Assembly (NCBI RefSeq): GCF_025244825.1
Contig: NZ_CP104263.1
Location: 496,001-560,000 of the forward strand
Direction: 5' to 3'
Length of the DNA: 64,000 bases
DNA from: Arthrobacter jinronghuae
GTDB lineage: Bacteria; Actinomycetota; Actinomycetes; Actinomycetales; Micrococcaceae
Below are positions 1-8,337 of this stretch, piece after piece. The notes beneath the pieces are model-generated. The model searched no databases. It was not told the DNA's origin and saw only the letters and a program-made list of their open reading frames with translations. The position numbers were made by a program, and so were the translations under genes. Position 1 is the stretch's first letter. The number at the start of each line of letters is the position of its first letter.

Positions 1-114
1 GGGGCGGGTTCACATTTTTACCGCACTGCCCGGTACCCCTTTTTTTGGGTGGTTCCGGGGGAGTGTTGTAACCATTGTTTTCCCCTCCCGCCTTTGGTGG
101 GTGCGGGTAGAAGG
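1..114 (+). other. 23S-5S rRNA internal spacer
   Basis: Short non-coding stretch directly upstream of the 5S gene. It carries T-rich runs (for example around 41-47 and 78-82) and no credible reading frame, as expected for the transcribed spacer between 23S and 5S. The 23S 3' end is not recognisable here, so the 23S gene should lie just outside the window. Confidence 0.6.
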
Positions 115-233
115 GTTACGGCGGTCATAGCGTGGGGGAAACGCCCGGTCCCATTCCGAACCCGGAAGCTAAGACCCACAGCGCCGATGGTACTGCATCC
201 GGGAGGATGTGGGAGAGTAGGTCACCGCCGGAC
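115..233 (+). rRNA. rrf: 5S ribosomal RNA
   Basis: The 5S core is clear: GTTACGGCGGTCATAGCG at the 5' end, the conserved CCCGGTCCCATTCCGAACCC loop region, then GGGAGAGTAGGTC before a closing CACCGCCG that pairs with the 5' CGGCGGT. Length near 118 nt fits bacterial 5S. It is the last gene of an rRNA operon and is followed by a strong terminator. The ends are accurate to a few bases. Confidence 0.96.
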
Positions 234-249
234 AATATTTGAAGAGGTT

Positions 250-286
250 GAGCCCGTACCAGTGTTGGTACGGGCTCTCCTTGTTT
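250..286 (+). terminator. rRNA operon terminator
   Basis: Perfect 11-bp stem GAGCCCGTACC (250-260) and GGTACGGGCTC (267-277) with a 6-nt loop, followed by a T-rich tract (TCCTTGTTT). It lies 16 nt after the 5S gene and ends the rRNA transcript. Confidence 0.92.
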
Positions 287-354
287 AAGCGCCGCCGTAC
301 GTTGTGGCTGCCGGCCGCTCAGCAGCAGGCCGGGCCCCCGGTAGGCTGGAAAGC

Positions 355-846
355 ATGAGCCCATCCCTGTTTTCCCACGCCCCCGACCCGGATCCGAAGG
401 ACGCGGAGCAAGGCACGTCCGTTCCGGACGTAGTGGCGGTGCGGCAGATCCCCCGAGACGCAGAAGAAGCGTTCAACGGCTTCACCGATTACCTGCACCT
501 ATGGTGGCCGGAGGACCTTACGGACTTCGGTGAAGGTACACACGCTGAGTTTGAGGGCGGCGTCCTCACCGAGACAGGACCCGACGGTGAAACCGCGGTC
601 TGGGCCACAGTACGCACCCGGGAACCGGACACGTTGCTGGAACTGGACTGGGTGGCTGGCCGGAATCCGCGGATCCCTACGGATATACGCGTCGACTTTT
701 CCCCGGCTGATGACGGTTCCACGCTGGTGACACTCCGTCACTCAGGCCTTAACCGGCTACCCGACGCGGCTCAGGAATATGAGCGGCTGCAAAGGGAATG
801 GCCCCAGATCCTGGACCGCTACGCTCGCTTTATGGGGGCGCGGTAG
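355..846 (+). CDS. SRPBCC (AHSA1-like) domain protein
   Basis: About 163 residues. After a polar N-terminus the chain reads VVAVRQIPRDAEEAFNGFTD, then a WWPEDLTDFGEG stretch, beta-rich central segments and a C-terminal amphipathic helix (YERLQREWPQILDRYARFMG). This is the helix-grip layout of SRPBCC/activator-of-Hsp90-ATPase-like proteins, a hydrophobic ligand-binding fold whose ligand cannot be predicted. I chose ATG 355 over an upstream in-frame start at 304 because GGCTGGAAAGC precedes 355 and homology-like sequence begins only after it. It ends 9 nt before the FAD oxidase gene and is probably co-transcribed with it. Confidence 0.8.
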   Translation: MSPSLFSHAPDPDPKDAEQGTSVPDVVAVRQIPRDAEEAFNGFTDYLHLWWPEDLTDFGEGTHAEFEGGVLTETGPDGETAVWATVRTREPDTLLELDWVAGRNPRIPTDIRVDFSPADDGSTLVTLRHSGLNRLPDAAQEYERLQREWPQILDRYARFMGAR

Positions 847-855
847 TCTGCTGGC

Positions 856-2232
856 ATGTCTCTGGATGCCTTGCACGACCTCACCCTTACGGGCCCCAAC
901 CTGCTGGTCGAGACAGCGCCGGAGGTATTAGCTGCCTATGCCACCGACCAGGGGCCGGTACTGGCCTATATAGAGCCGTTGGCCGTCGTCTGGCCCACCA
1001 GCGTGGCGGACGTGCAGCTGGTGCTGCGCTGGGCCTCTGCAACGGGCACCGCCGTGGTACCCCGCGGCGCCGGTACAGGAGTCTCGGGCGGGGCCCACGC
1101 TACGGGCGGATGCATCATCCTCTGCCTGGACCGAATGAACCGCATTCTGGAGATCAATGCGCAGGATGAAGTGGCCGTCGTCGAGCCCGGCATGATCAAC
1201 GCGGACCTGAACGCAGCGGCGGCGGCCCACGGGTTGATGTACGCGCCGGATCCCGCCAGCTACCTGACCTCAACGATCGGCGGGAATGTGGCCACTAACG
1301 CCGGCGGTCTCCGCTGCGCCAAGTACGGGGTTACCCGTGACTCCGTCCTGGCACTCGACGTCGTTTTGGCCGATGGCACCCTCATCAGCACTGGTCGGCG
1401 CACCTTCAAGGGAGTAGCCGGCTACGACCTCACCAGCCTCTTCACCGGGTCGGAAGGCACGCTGGGCATCATCGTCGGCATCACCGTACGGCTGAGGTAC
1501 CTTCCGGTGGAGATCCGAACCATTGCGGCCTTCTTCCCTGATTTTCCGACGGCGGCCGCGGGCGTGCTGGCCGTGGGTGCCGCCCGCGTACAGCCGGCCA
1601 TTATGGAGCTGCTGGACGGTGCCACCCTGACCGCCCTGGACGAAGCCCACGGCAGCGACCTTCGTGCCCGTGGTGACGCGCTGCTACTGATCCAGACGGA
1701 TGGTTTCGGTGCCGGAGCCGAGGCCGACGTCGTACGCAGCGTGCTCAGTGAACTGGGTGGAACGGTGAGTACGGAAGGGGCGGCCGAGGCCGAACGGCTG
1801 GTTGAACTGCGCCGGCACAGCCGCGGAGACGCGGTGCCGGACCAGCTGCGCGTGGGGGAGGATGTCGCCGTCCCCCGCTCCGCGCTGGTGCGGTATGTCG
1901 CGGAGCTGGAACGGATGGCGAGGCAGTACCGGGTCAACCTCAAGGTGGTGGCCCATGCCGGCGACGGCAACCTGCACCCTACCTTTTGGGTGCAGGCTGC
2001 CGACAACGGCGGACGCGAACGGTTGGACGCCGCACTGGACGAGTCCATCGCCGTTGCGCTGACAATGGGCGGAACCATTACCGGCGAACACGGAGTGGGC
2101 CAGTTCAAGCTGCACTGGCTGCCGCAGGAGCAGCGGGCCGAGGTGCTCGAGCTGCAGCGCAGGGTGAAAGCCGTGTTCGATCCAGCGGGCATCCTCAACC
2201 CCGGGAAGGCCATTCCCGGGGATCCGCACTAG
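856..2232 (+). CDS. FAD-binding oxidase, GlcD/lactate dehydrogenase type
   Basis: 458 residues, slightly shorter than E. coli GlcD (about 499). The N-terminal half is a PCMH-type FAD domain with PRGAGTGVSGGA near residue 75 and STIGGNVATNAGGLRCAKYG near 135-155. The C-terminal half is the FAD-oxidase cap with VAHAGDGNLHPTFW and TGEHGVGQFK, the motifs that hold substrate and metal in glycolate/D-lactate dehydrogenases. It should oxidise a 2-hydroxy acid (glycolate or D-lactate type) and pass electrons to the respiratory chain. No glcE/glcF partners sit beside it, so exact substrate is open. Its TAG stop overlaps the stop of the convergent glucosidase gene in a CTAG. Confidence 0.88.
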   Translation: MSLDALHDLTLTGPNLLVETAPEVLAAYATDQGPVLAYIEPLAVVWPTSVADVQLVLRWASATGTAVVPRGAGTGVSGGAHATGGCIILCLDRMNRILEINAQDEVAVVEPGMINADLNAAAAAHGLMYAPDPASYLTSTIGGNVATNAGGLRCAKYGVTRDSVLALDVVLADGTLISTGRRTFKGVAGYDLTSLFTGSEGTLGIIVGITVRLRYLPVEIRTIAAFFPDFPTAAAGVLAVGAARVQPAIMELLDGATLTALDEAHGSDLRARGDALLLIQTDGFGAGAEADVVRSVLSELGGTVSTEGAAEAERLVELRRHSRGDAVPDQLRVGEDVAVPRSALVRYVAELERMARQYRVNLKVVAHAGDGNLHPTFWVQAADNGGRERLDAALDESIAVALTMGGTITGEHGVGQFKLHWLPQEQRAEVLELQRRVKAVFDPAGILNPGKAIPGDPH

Positions 2233-3938
2233 TCCAGGCGCATCCAGACGGTGCGGTTGGGTCGGAGCCGGTCACCCTCGAGAGCATCAGCAGCGCTGCC
2301 CACCAGCAACGGCAGATCGGGCAGCTGAACCGGTGCACCCCCCATGTTCATGGCCACCAGCACGCCCTCATTAACAAAGGCAACCAGCCCGTCGTCGTCG
2401 TGCTCCGGCCACCACGCCAGTGAACCGTTGCCCAGATCAAGCTCGCGGCGCAGATCAAGAGCGCGGCGGTAGAGGTTCAGGGTCGAGTCGGGGTTGCGCT
2501 GCTCGATATCCCGGGAATACCGGCCCCAAATCGGCGGCTGCGGCAGCCAGCTCTCACCCGTAGAACTGAAACCGTAACTGGGCAGGTTCGCCTTCCAGGG
2601 CAGGGGCACCCGGTTTCCGTCCCTGCCCACCCGGACACCTGCGGTGCGGTGGAAGGTGGGATCCTGGCGGAACTCGTCCGGAAGCATTGTGTGGTCCGGC
2701 AGGCCCAACTCCTCGCCTTGGTAGAGGTAGACGCCGCCGGGCAGGGCCAGCATCAGCAAGGTGGCGGCGCGGGCACGGGCGAGGCCGAGCTCAAGGTTGG
2801 GCTGTTCGTCCCGCGGTCCGAGGCCGTCCCCGGAGCGTGGACCGGCTCCGGTCAGGCCGAAGCGGCTGGTGTGCCGGACAACGTCGTGGTTGGACAGCAC
2901 CCAGGTGGTGGGTGCCCCGACGCGGTCGAAGGCGCGCAGGGAGGACTCGATGACGTGCCGCAGGGCCGGGGCATGCCAGGGGTGGTGCAGGTAGGCGAAG
3001 TTGAACGTCTGGTGCATTTCGTCGGACCGGACCCAGTCGCTCAGCCGCTCGATCGGGTCGATGGTCGCTTCGGCGCAGAGCACCCGGTCCCCGTCGTAGG
3101 AGTCCAGGATTTTCCGCCAGGACCGGAAGATGTCGTGGATGCCGGGCTGGCCGAACATGGGAGCCGCGGAGCCGGGGAATCCTTCGGAGGAGGATCCGTC
3201 CGCGCGTCCGCCCCAGTCGGGGAGCCCGGATTTCTTGATCAATGCGTGGGCGACGTCCACGCGGAACCCGCCGACGCCGCGGTCCAGCCAGAACCGCAGG
3301 ATCTTTTCGAATTCGGCGTGCACGGCAGGGCTGTCCCAGTTGAAGTCCGGCTGGGAGGTGTCGAAGAGGTGCAGATACCACTGTCCGGGGGTGCCGTCGG
3401 GTTCGGTGGTGCGGGTCCAGGCGGGGCCGCCGAAGTGGGACTGCCAGTTGTTGGGCGGATTCTCCCCGTGGTCTCCGGCGCCGTCGCGGAAGATGAACAG
3501 CTCCCGTTCCGGGGAACCGGCGGGGGAGGCCAGGGCTTTGCGGAACAGGGGGTGCTGGTCAGAGCAGTGGTTGGGGACCAGATCCACGATGACGCGGATG
3601 TTGTGCCGGGAGGCTTCGGCGACTAGGGCGTCGAAGTCCTCCAGGGTGCCGAAGAGGGGATCCACTGAGCAGTAGTCGGCGACGTCGTAGCCGGCGTCTT
3701 TCTGCGGGGAGCGGTAGAACGGGGAGAGCCAGATGGCGTCGATGTCGAGTTCGGCCAGGGCGGGGATCTCGGCGGTGATGCCGGGCAGGTCCCCGACTCC
3801 GTCTCCGCGCAGGTCGCGGAACGAACGCGGGTAGATCTGGTAGATCACCGAGGACCGCCACCACTCACGGCCGGCGGACGGCTCATGCACGGGGACCAAC
3901 CTCGTCAGGCTGGAAGCGGTAGTCAGTTGTTCAACCAT
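2229..3938 (-). CDS. GH13 alpha-glucosidase
   Basis: 569 residues, the usual length for the oligo-1,6-glucosidase/alpha-glucosidase branch of GH13. The start is typical (WWRSSVIYQIYPRSFRD), followed by LDIDAIWLSPFYRSPQKDAG. The four conserved regions are present: VIVDLVPNH (I), GGFRVDVAHAL with the nucleophile Asp (II), VLCAEATI with the acid/base Glu (III) and WVLSNHDVVRH (IV). No signal peptide, so it is cytosolic and should hydrolyse imported maltose, isomaltose or similar alpha-glucosides. A sugar-ABC ATPase and trehalose genes lie nearby but not in the same transcript. The start ATG at 3938 follows GAAGGATG at a rather long spacing. Confidence 0.92.
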   Translation of the reverse strand: MVEQLTTASSLTRLVPVHEPSAGREWWRSSVIYQIYPRSFRDLRGDGVGDLPGITAEIPALAELDIDAIWLSPFYRSPQKDAGYDVADYCSVDPLFGTLEDFDALVAEASRHNIRVIVDLVPNHCSDQHPLFRKALASPAGSPERELFIFRDGAGDHGENPPNNWQSHFGGPAWTRTTEPDGTPGQWYLHLFDTSQPDFNWDSPAVHAEFEKILRFWLDRGVGGFRVDVAHALIKKSGLPDWGGRADGSSSEGFPGSAAPMFGQPGIHDIFRSWRKILDSYDGDRVLCAEATIDPIERLSDWVRSDEMHQTFNFAYLHHPWHAPALRHVIESSLRAFDRVGAPTTWVLSNHDVVRHTSRFGLTGAGPRSGDGLGPRDEQPNLELGLARARAATLLMLALPGGVYLYQGEELGLPDHTMLPDEFRQDPTFHRTAGVRVGRDGNRVPLPWKANLPSYGFSSTGESWLPQPPIWGRYSRDIEQRNPDSTLNLYRRALDLRRELDLGNGSLAWWPEHDDDGLVAFVNEGVLVAMNMGGAPVQLPDLPLLVGSAADALEGDRLRPNRTVWMRLD

Positions 3939-4207
3939 TCAGGGCGTCATCCTTCGCGCAGAGTTCTTAGACTTACAGTTCCATTTAACGACGTCGGCTT
4001 CTGCTAGGTTGGCGGTGGCCGCGCAGATCACATGAGATTCTCGTCACGCCCCCACGGGAAGAGGGAACGTTCCGGGGGAACGGATGGTACGGCTCGGCTT
4101 GGATGTATAGGATTGCCGTAGGTCACACCGACTTCGCGTAGTTGAATGGGCACGAATGGACACCCAATCGACTCCGCCAACCACTTCATCTTCAGGGGGA
4201 ATACCGC

Positions 4208-4780
4208 GTGTCAGAGAACCGACCAGAATGGCAGACCGGCGGCGACCCGGCAGCCACAAACGATAGTACATCGGACAGCGGACAGTACGGCGCGCCCCCG
4301 TCGGCGCCGTCCGCCTACCCAGGGTCCCCGCAGAACGAAACGGGAAATACTGCCTATCCGTCCTACGGCCAGCAGCCTGAAGCGCCGTCTTACGGACAGC
4401 AGCCTGTGTACCCGGGTGCCGGCCAGCAGCCGGCCTACCCGGGTGCCGGCCAGCAGCCGGCCTACCCGGGTTCCGGCCAGGAAGCTTCGGCCTACGGCCA
4501 GCAGCCTGGTTACCCGGCCTACGGACAGGACGCCTACGCCCAGCCGCGGCCGAACCCCGGACAGGCCATGGGCATCGCCGGCCTCATCACGTCCTTCTTC
4601 TTCTCCATCGTGGGCCTGGTGCTGAGCATTGTGGGCCTGAACCAGTCACGCAAGGCGGGCATGAGCAACGTCCCCGCTGTGATCGGCATTATCGTCGGCG
4701 GATTGGGGACCCTCTTCGGGATCCTCTTCTTTATTCTCATCATGATTGGGATCGCGGCCGACAGCGGCTCCAGCTACTGA
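4208..4780 (+). CDS. DUF4190 membrane protein with Gly/Tyr/Gln/Pro-rich tail
   Basis: 190 residues from GTG 4208, chosen because AGGGGGA lies 7 nt upstream. Residues 1-125 are low-complexity, with repeated YPGAGQQPA and YGQQP units. The last 65 residues hold two membrane helices (GLITSFFFSIVGLVLSIVGL and AVIGIIVGGLGTLFGILFFI) linked by NQSRKAG, the pattern of DUF4190. The tail is probably cytoplasmic or periplasmic and disordered. Function is unknown. Such proteins are common in actinobacteria as small membrane proteins. It is a single gene closed by a strong hairpin. Confidence 0.85.
   Translation: MSENRPEWQTGGDPAATNDSTSDSGQYGAPPSAPSAYPGSPQNETGNTAYPSYGQQPEAPSYGQQPVYPGAGQQPAYPGAGQQPAYPGSGQEASAYGQQPGYPAYGQDAYAQPRPNPGQAMGIAGLITSFFFSIVGLVLSIVGLNQSRKAGMSNVPAVIGIIVGGLGTLFGILFFILIMIGIAADSGSSY
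4409..4490 (+). repeat. 27-bp in-frame tandem repeat
   Basis: About three copies of a 27-bp unit coding YPGAGQQPA inside the DUF4190 gene. The first two are identical and the third differs slightly (YPGSGQEAS). Copy number could vary by slippage without breaking the frame. Confidence 0.85.
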
Positions 4781-4799
4781 CCGCAACCACGGCACGTCC

Positions 4800-4832
4800 G
4801 GAGGAGCCCCGACCCTAGGTCGGGGCTCCTCC
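4800..4832. terminator. Bidirectional hairpin between convergent genes
   Basis: 15-bp perfect stem, GGAGGAGCCCCGACC (4800-4814) and GGTCGGGGCTCCTCC (4818-4832), with a 3-nt loop. It lies 20 nt after the DUF4190 stop and overlaps the last codons of the convergent DUF4032 gene. No long T-run follows. Confidence 0.75.
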
Positions 4833-6176
4833 TGCGTCCAGGATCTCCATGGTCCGGGTATCGGTGCTAAGCAGGATCGCAGCTTCGTCACGCCGGTGGC
4901 GGAGGATGGTATCCATGTACGACTGCACCGCCTCGGCCATGGGCACGTTGCGGTTGGCTTTTTCAGACATGTACCAGCGGTGCTCCAGGACCTCGTGCAC
5001 CACCTCGGCAGCCTCGAGCTTGCTGCCCAGATCCCGCGGCACGGCTTTGACTATCGGTTCGAAGACCTGCGTGACCCACAGATGTGCGCTGAGCTCTTCG
5101 TCGAGTTCCGGGTGGTTGGTCGCCCGGTAGGAGTCCAGGTCATTAAGCAGCCGGCGGGCCTGGTTCTCCTGGGCATCGATGCCGGTCAGGCGCAGCAGTC
5201 GGCGTTGGTGATGGCCGGCGTCGACCACCTTGGGCTGCAACTGGACCTGCGTCCCGTCGGGGGTGGTGCTGATGCTGAGCTCGTCGACGTCGAACCCCAG
5301 GTCATTCAGGCGCCGGATGCGCGCATCGACACGCCAGCGATCGGCCATCCCGAAGGATTCCCGCTCGGTCAGTTCGGCCCAGAGACCGCGGTAGCTGTCC
5401 ATGATCCGTTCGCTGGTGGCCAGCGGATCCACGGACTCCTCGACCAGGCCGCCCTCGGCCAGGTCCATCAGTTCTCCGGCAATGTTCACCCGGGCGATTT
5501 CCAGGTCGTATTCGCGCTGGCCGTTGGACAACTCCGGGTAAAGCTCTCCGGTTTCCGCATCCACCAGGTAGGCGGCAAAGGCGCCGGCGTCGCGGCGGAA
5601 GAGTGTGTTGGACAGGGAGACATCGCCCCAGTAAAAACCGGCCAGATGCAGGCGGACCAACAAGAGCGCCTGGGCATCGATCAGCCGCGTCAACGTGACT
5701 TCGCGCAGGGTCTGGGAGAAGACGGCACGGTAGGGAAGCGAGAAGCGCAGGTGCCGGGTGACCAGTACCGGCTGCAGCTCTTCACCCGCCGGATCCATGC
5801 GTCCGGTGATGACCGCCACCGGAGCCACCGCGGGGACATTCAGGCGACGAAGCTTGCGCAGCATGTGGTATTCCTGCCGCGCCACGTGTTCGCTGGTTTC
5901 CTTGATGGCAATGAGCGAATCGCCCAGCCGGGCGAAGCGGACAACGTGACGGGAAATTCCGCGGGGGAGTGCGGCCAGGTTCTCCTTGGGCCATTCCTCC
6001 AGCGGAATGTGCCACGGCAGGTCCAGCAGGGCCGGGTCCATGGACGCGGCCGTGATGTTCAGCGACCCGAGTGTGTTGATGCGGTTGGTCGAGGAGCGTG
6101 TGGTGCGGGGCAGTTTGCCGGTCTGCTCCCAGTCCGTGGGTTCGTTCTGCCAGTTCGCAGGTACGGAGTCTGTCAT
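4815..6176 (-). CDS. DUF4032 protein with kinase-like fold
   Basis: 453 residues. The N-terminal 200 residues resemble a lipopolysaccharide-kinase/aminoglycoside-kinase fold: SLIAIKETSE (possible Lys anchor), EYHMLRKLRRLNVPAVAPVA, LLVRLHLAGFYWGDVSLSNT (catalytic-loop-like, D in GDVSLSN), then YLVDAETGELYP (possible metal-binding Asp). The C-terminal half (from about 270) is the DUF4032 module. Substrate is unknown; kinase activity is inference from the loop. A single minus-strand gene whose last codons overlap the neighbour's terminator stem. Confidence 0.88.
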   Translation of the reverse strand: MTDSVPANWQNEPTDWEQTGKLPRTTRSSTNRINTLGSLNITAASMDPALLDLPWHIPLEEWPKENLAALPRGISRHVVRFARLGDSLIAIKETSEHVARQEYHMLRKLRRLNVPAVAPVAVITGRMDPAGEELQPVLVTRHLRFSLPYRAVFSQTLREVTLTRLIDAQALLLVRLHLAGFYWGDVSLSNTLFRRDAGAFAAYLVDAETGELYPELSNGQREYDLEIARVNIAGELMDLAEGGLVEESVDPLATSERIMDSYRGLWAELTERESFGMADRWRVDARIRRLNDLGFDVDELSISTTPDGTQVQLQPKVVDAGHHQRRLLRLTGIDAQENQARRLLNDLDSYRATNHPELDEELSAHLWVTQVFEPIVKAVPRDLGSKLEAAEVVHEVLEHRWYMSEKANRNVPMAEAVQSYMDTILRHRRDEAAILLSTDTRTMEILDAGGAPT

Positions 6177-6217
6177 CGGCGAAAGCCCTTACGTCTCAAG
6201 CATGAATTAACGAAAAA

Positions 6218-6265
6218 GCGGTGGCTCCCCACCCCAAGAGTTTAGTTGAGCAGGGGAGCCACCGC
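6218..6265 (-). terminator. Terminator of the sugar-ABC ATPase gene
   Basis: 13-bp perfect stem, GCGGTGGCTCCCC (6218-6230) and GGGGAGCCACCGC (6253-6265), with a 22-nt loop. Read on the minus strand it is followed by CTTTTTCG. It lies just beyond the stop at 6283 and also insulates the DUF4032 gene promoter. Confidence 0.85.
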
Positions 6266-6282
6266 ATGTCGTTCCGGCCGGG

Positions 6283-7371
6283 TTACGCCTGTTCCGCCAG
6301 CCGTTCCCCGTTGGAGGTATCGAACAGGTGTACGTGGCCCTTCTGCGGGCGGACGTGGAGAGTGTCGCCCTTCATCGGAGGACGCCGGCCGTCAACGCGG
6401 ACCACCATGTCATGGTCCTTGCCGTCGATGGTGCTGTGGCCGTAAACGTACGCATCGGCTCCCAGTTCCTCGACCACGTCCACTTCCACGCGCAGGCCCT
6501 CGCCCTCCGGCACGGTTTCCATGTCTTCGGGGCGGACACCCAGCGTGACGGTGTTGCCTGCGGCAGCGCCCAGCACCGAGCTCTCCACCGGGTACACGGC
6601 CCCGCCGAACGCTACGCCTCCGTCCACCACCGGAAGCTCGAGCAGGTTCATCGCAGGGGAGCCAATGAATCCGGCCACGAAAACGTTCCGCGGGTGGTCG
6701 TAGAGGTTGCGCGGGGTGTCGACCTGCTGCAGGACGCCGTCCTTGAGCACTGCCACGCGGTCGCCCATGGTCATGGCTTCCACCTGGTCATGGGTGACGT
6801 ACACCGTGGTGACTCCGAGCCGCCGGGTCAGGGAAGCAATCTGGGTGCGGGTCTGCACACGCAGCTTGGCATCCAGGTTGGAGAGCGGTTCGTCCATCAG
6901 GAAGACCTGCGGGTTACGCACAATCGCGCGGCCCATGGCAACGCGCTGGCGCTGACCGCCGGAGAGCGCCTTCGGCTTGCGGTCCAGATAGTCTTCGAGG
7001 TCCAGCAGCTTCGCGGCCTCGCGGACGCGTTCCATGCGCTCTTCCTTGCTGATGCCGGCGATCTTCAGGGCAAAGCCCATGTTGTCCGCGACGGACATGT
7101 GCGGGTACAGCGCGTAGTTCTGGAAAACCATGGCGATGTCGCGGTCCTTGGGCGGAACATCGGTGACGTCACGGTCGCCGATGAGGATCCGCCCGGAGTT
7201 GACGTCTTCAAGCCCTGCGAGCATCCGCAGCGACGTGGATTTTCCGCAGCCCGAGGGGCCGACGAGAACCAGGAATTCGCCGTCGGCGATTTCGAGGCTG
7301 AGGTTGTCTACTGCGGGGCGTTCCGTCCCCGGGTAGACGCGTGTTGCCTGGTCAAACGTTACCGTTGCCAT
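6283..7371 (-). CDS. Sugar ABC transporter ATP-binding protein, UgpC/MsmK/MalK type
   Basis: 362 residues. Walker A GPSGCGKST, Q-loop VFQNYALYPH, signature LSGGQRQRVAMGRA, Walker B VFLMDEPLSNLDA and switch VYVTHDQVEA are all in place. A C-terminal OB/TOBE regulatory part follows (from about residue 240, LGVRPEDMET), which in this family docks regulatory proteins. There is no permease or binding-protein gene beside it, which fits the actinobacterial habit of one ATPase serving several carbohydrate importers. ATG 7371 is preferred to GTG 7386 because GAAGGGA sits 6-7 nt before it. Confidence 0.92.
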   Translation of the reverse strand: MATVTFDQATRVYPGTERPAVDNLSLEIADGEFLVLVGPSGCGKSTSLRMLAGLEDVNSGRILIGDRDVTDVPPKDRDIAMVFQNYALYPHMSVADNMGFALKIAGISKEERMERVREAAKLLDLEDYLDRKPKALSGGQRQRVAMGRAIVRNPQVFLMDEPLSNLDAKLRVQTRTQIASLTRRLGVTTVYVTHDQVEAMTMGDRVAVLKDGVLQQVDTPRNLYDHPRNVFVAGFIGSPAMNLLELPVVDGGVAFGGAVYPVESSVLGAAAGNTVTLGVRPEDMETVPEGEGLRVEVDVVEELGADAYVYGHSTIDGKDHDMVVRVDGRRPPMKGDTLHVRPQKGHVHLFDTSNGERLAEQA

Positions 7372-7551
7372 GGTGTTTCCCTTCACGGGCAGGTACGTGC
7401 CCGACGATCCGTTGTGAATGGAGAGCTATGTAATTGAGTTGATAACCGCTGTGTTGATTACTGCCGGAAGGTCTTCTGCGACTGTGACGCGGCTCACGGG
7501 GACAGTATTACACACGTTGTCCAGCTGCGAAGGTCTGGCCGCTGCAGGGAG

Positions 7552-8337
7552 TTATTCAGCGACGGCGGCGGCGCGCAGCCGTGCAAGTTCTGCGAGTACC
7601 GCAGTGAATGCCTCGGGGGAAGCGACCCGGTATGCGGCAGCCGTGCTTCCGTCGCCAACCTTGATCCCGACGTCGCCGGGCTGCAAAGCCGCGAAGCCGC
7701 GCTCATCGGTGACGTCGTCGCCGGCGAACAGCACCGCCGTCGCGCCGGTCAGTTGGCGCAGGGCGCGGATGCCTTCGCCCTTGTTGGTGTGGACCACGGA
7801 GGCCTCCAGGACGGACTTGCCGTCGGTGACCTGAACGCCCTCAAGCAGGCCGAGTTCCCTCCGCGCTTCCTCAGTGGCGGCGGCAGCGGCAGCCGGTTCG
7901 GAGACGCTGCGGGTGTGGAGGACGACGCCGGCCGGCTTGTGTTCCAGCCGGCAGCCGGGGTGCCGGGCGACCACGGATTCCACCGCTGTGCGGGCGCGGG
8001 CCAGCAGCTGGGCCTGCTCGGCGGTCAGCTGCAGCGGTTCCTGGTTGGGGCCGGTCCAGGTCTCGGCGCCGTGGCTGCCGATCAGCAGGGTTTCGGGATC
8101 CGGGGAGGCAACGGTGCGCAGGCTGTCCAGTGCGCGCCCGGAAATGAACGCGGTGACTGTGTTCGGAAGGGAAGCGAGGGCCCGGACAGCGGCCGCCGAT
8201 CCGTCCAGCGGGCGGGCATCCTCGGCAAGCTCCACCAACGGGGCGAGCACGCCGTCGAAGTCCAGCGCCACCAGGAGTTTCCCGGTGCCGGCCACGGACT
8301 CCAGCGCCGCCTGCAGCTCGGTGTCCAGTGCACTCAT
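7552..8337 (-). CDS. otsB: Trehalose-6-phosphate phosphatase
   Basis: 261 residues from ATG 8337. HAD-family signatures are visible: LLVALDFDGVLAPLVE (nucleophile and acid Asp), FISGRALDSL (motif II region), LEASVVHTNKGEGIRAL (Lys motif) and LFAGDDVTDERGF (metal-binding Asp pair). It removes phosphate from trehalose-6-phosphate to give trehalose, a compatible solute. The start overlaps the otsA stop as ATGA, so translation is coupled. A longer frame up to 8427 exists but runs inside otsA. Confidence 0.95.
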   Translation of the reverse strand: MSALDTELQAALESVAGTGKLLVALDFDGVLAPLVELAEDARPLDGSAAAVRALASLPNTVTAFISGRALDSLRTVASPDPETLLIGSHGAETWTGPNQEPLQLTAEQAQLLARARTAVESVVARHPGCRLEHKPAGVVLHTRSVSEPAAAAAATEEARRELGLLEGVQVTDGKSVLEASVVHTNKGEGIRALRQLTGATAVLFAGDDVTDERGFAALQPGDVGIKVGDGSTAAAYRVASPEAFTAVLAELARLRAAAVAE

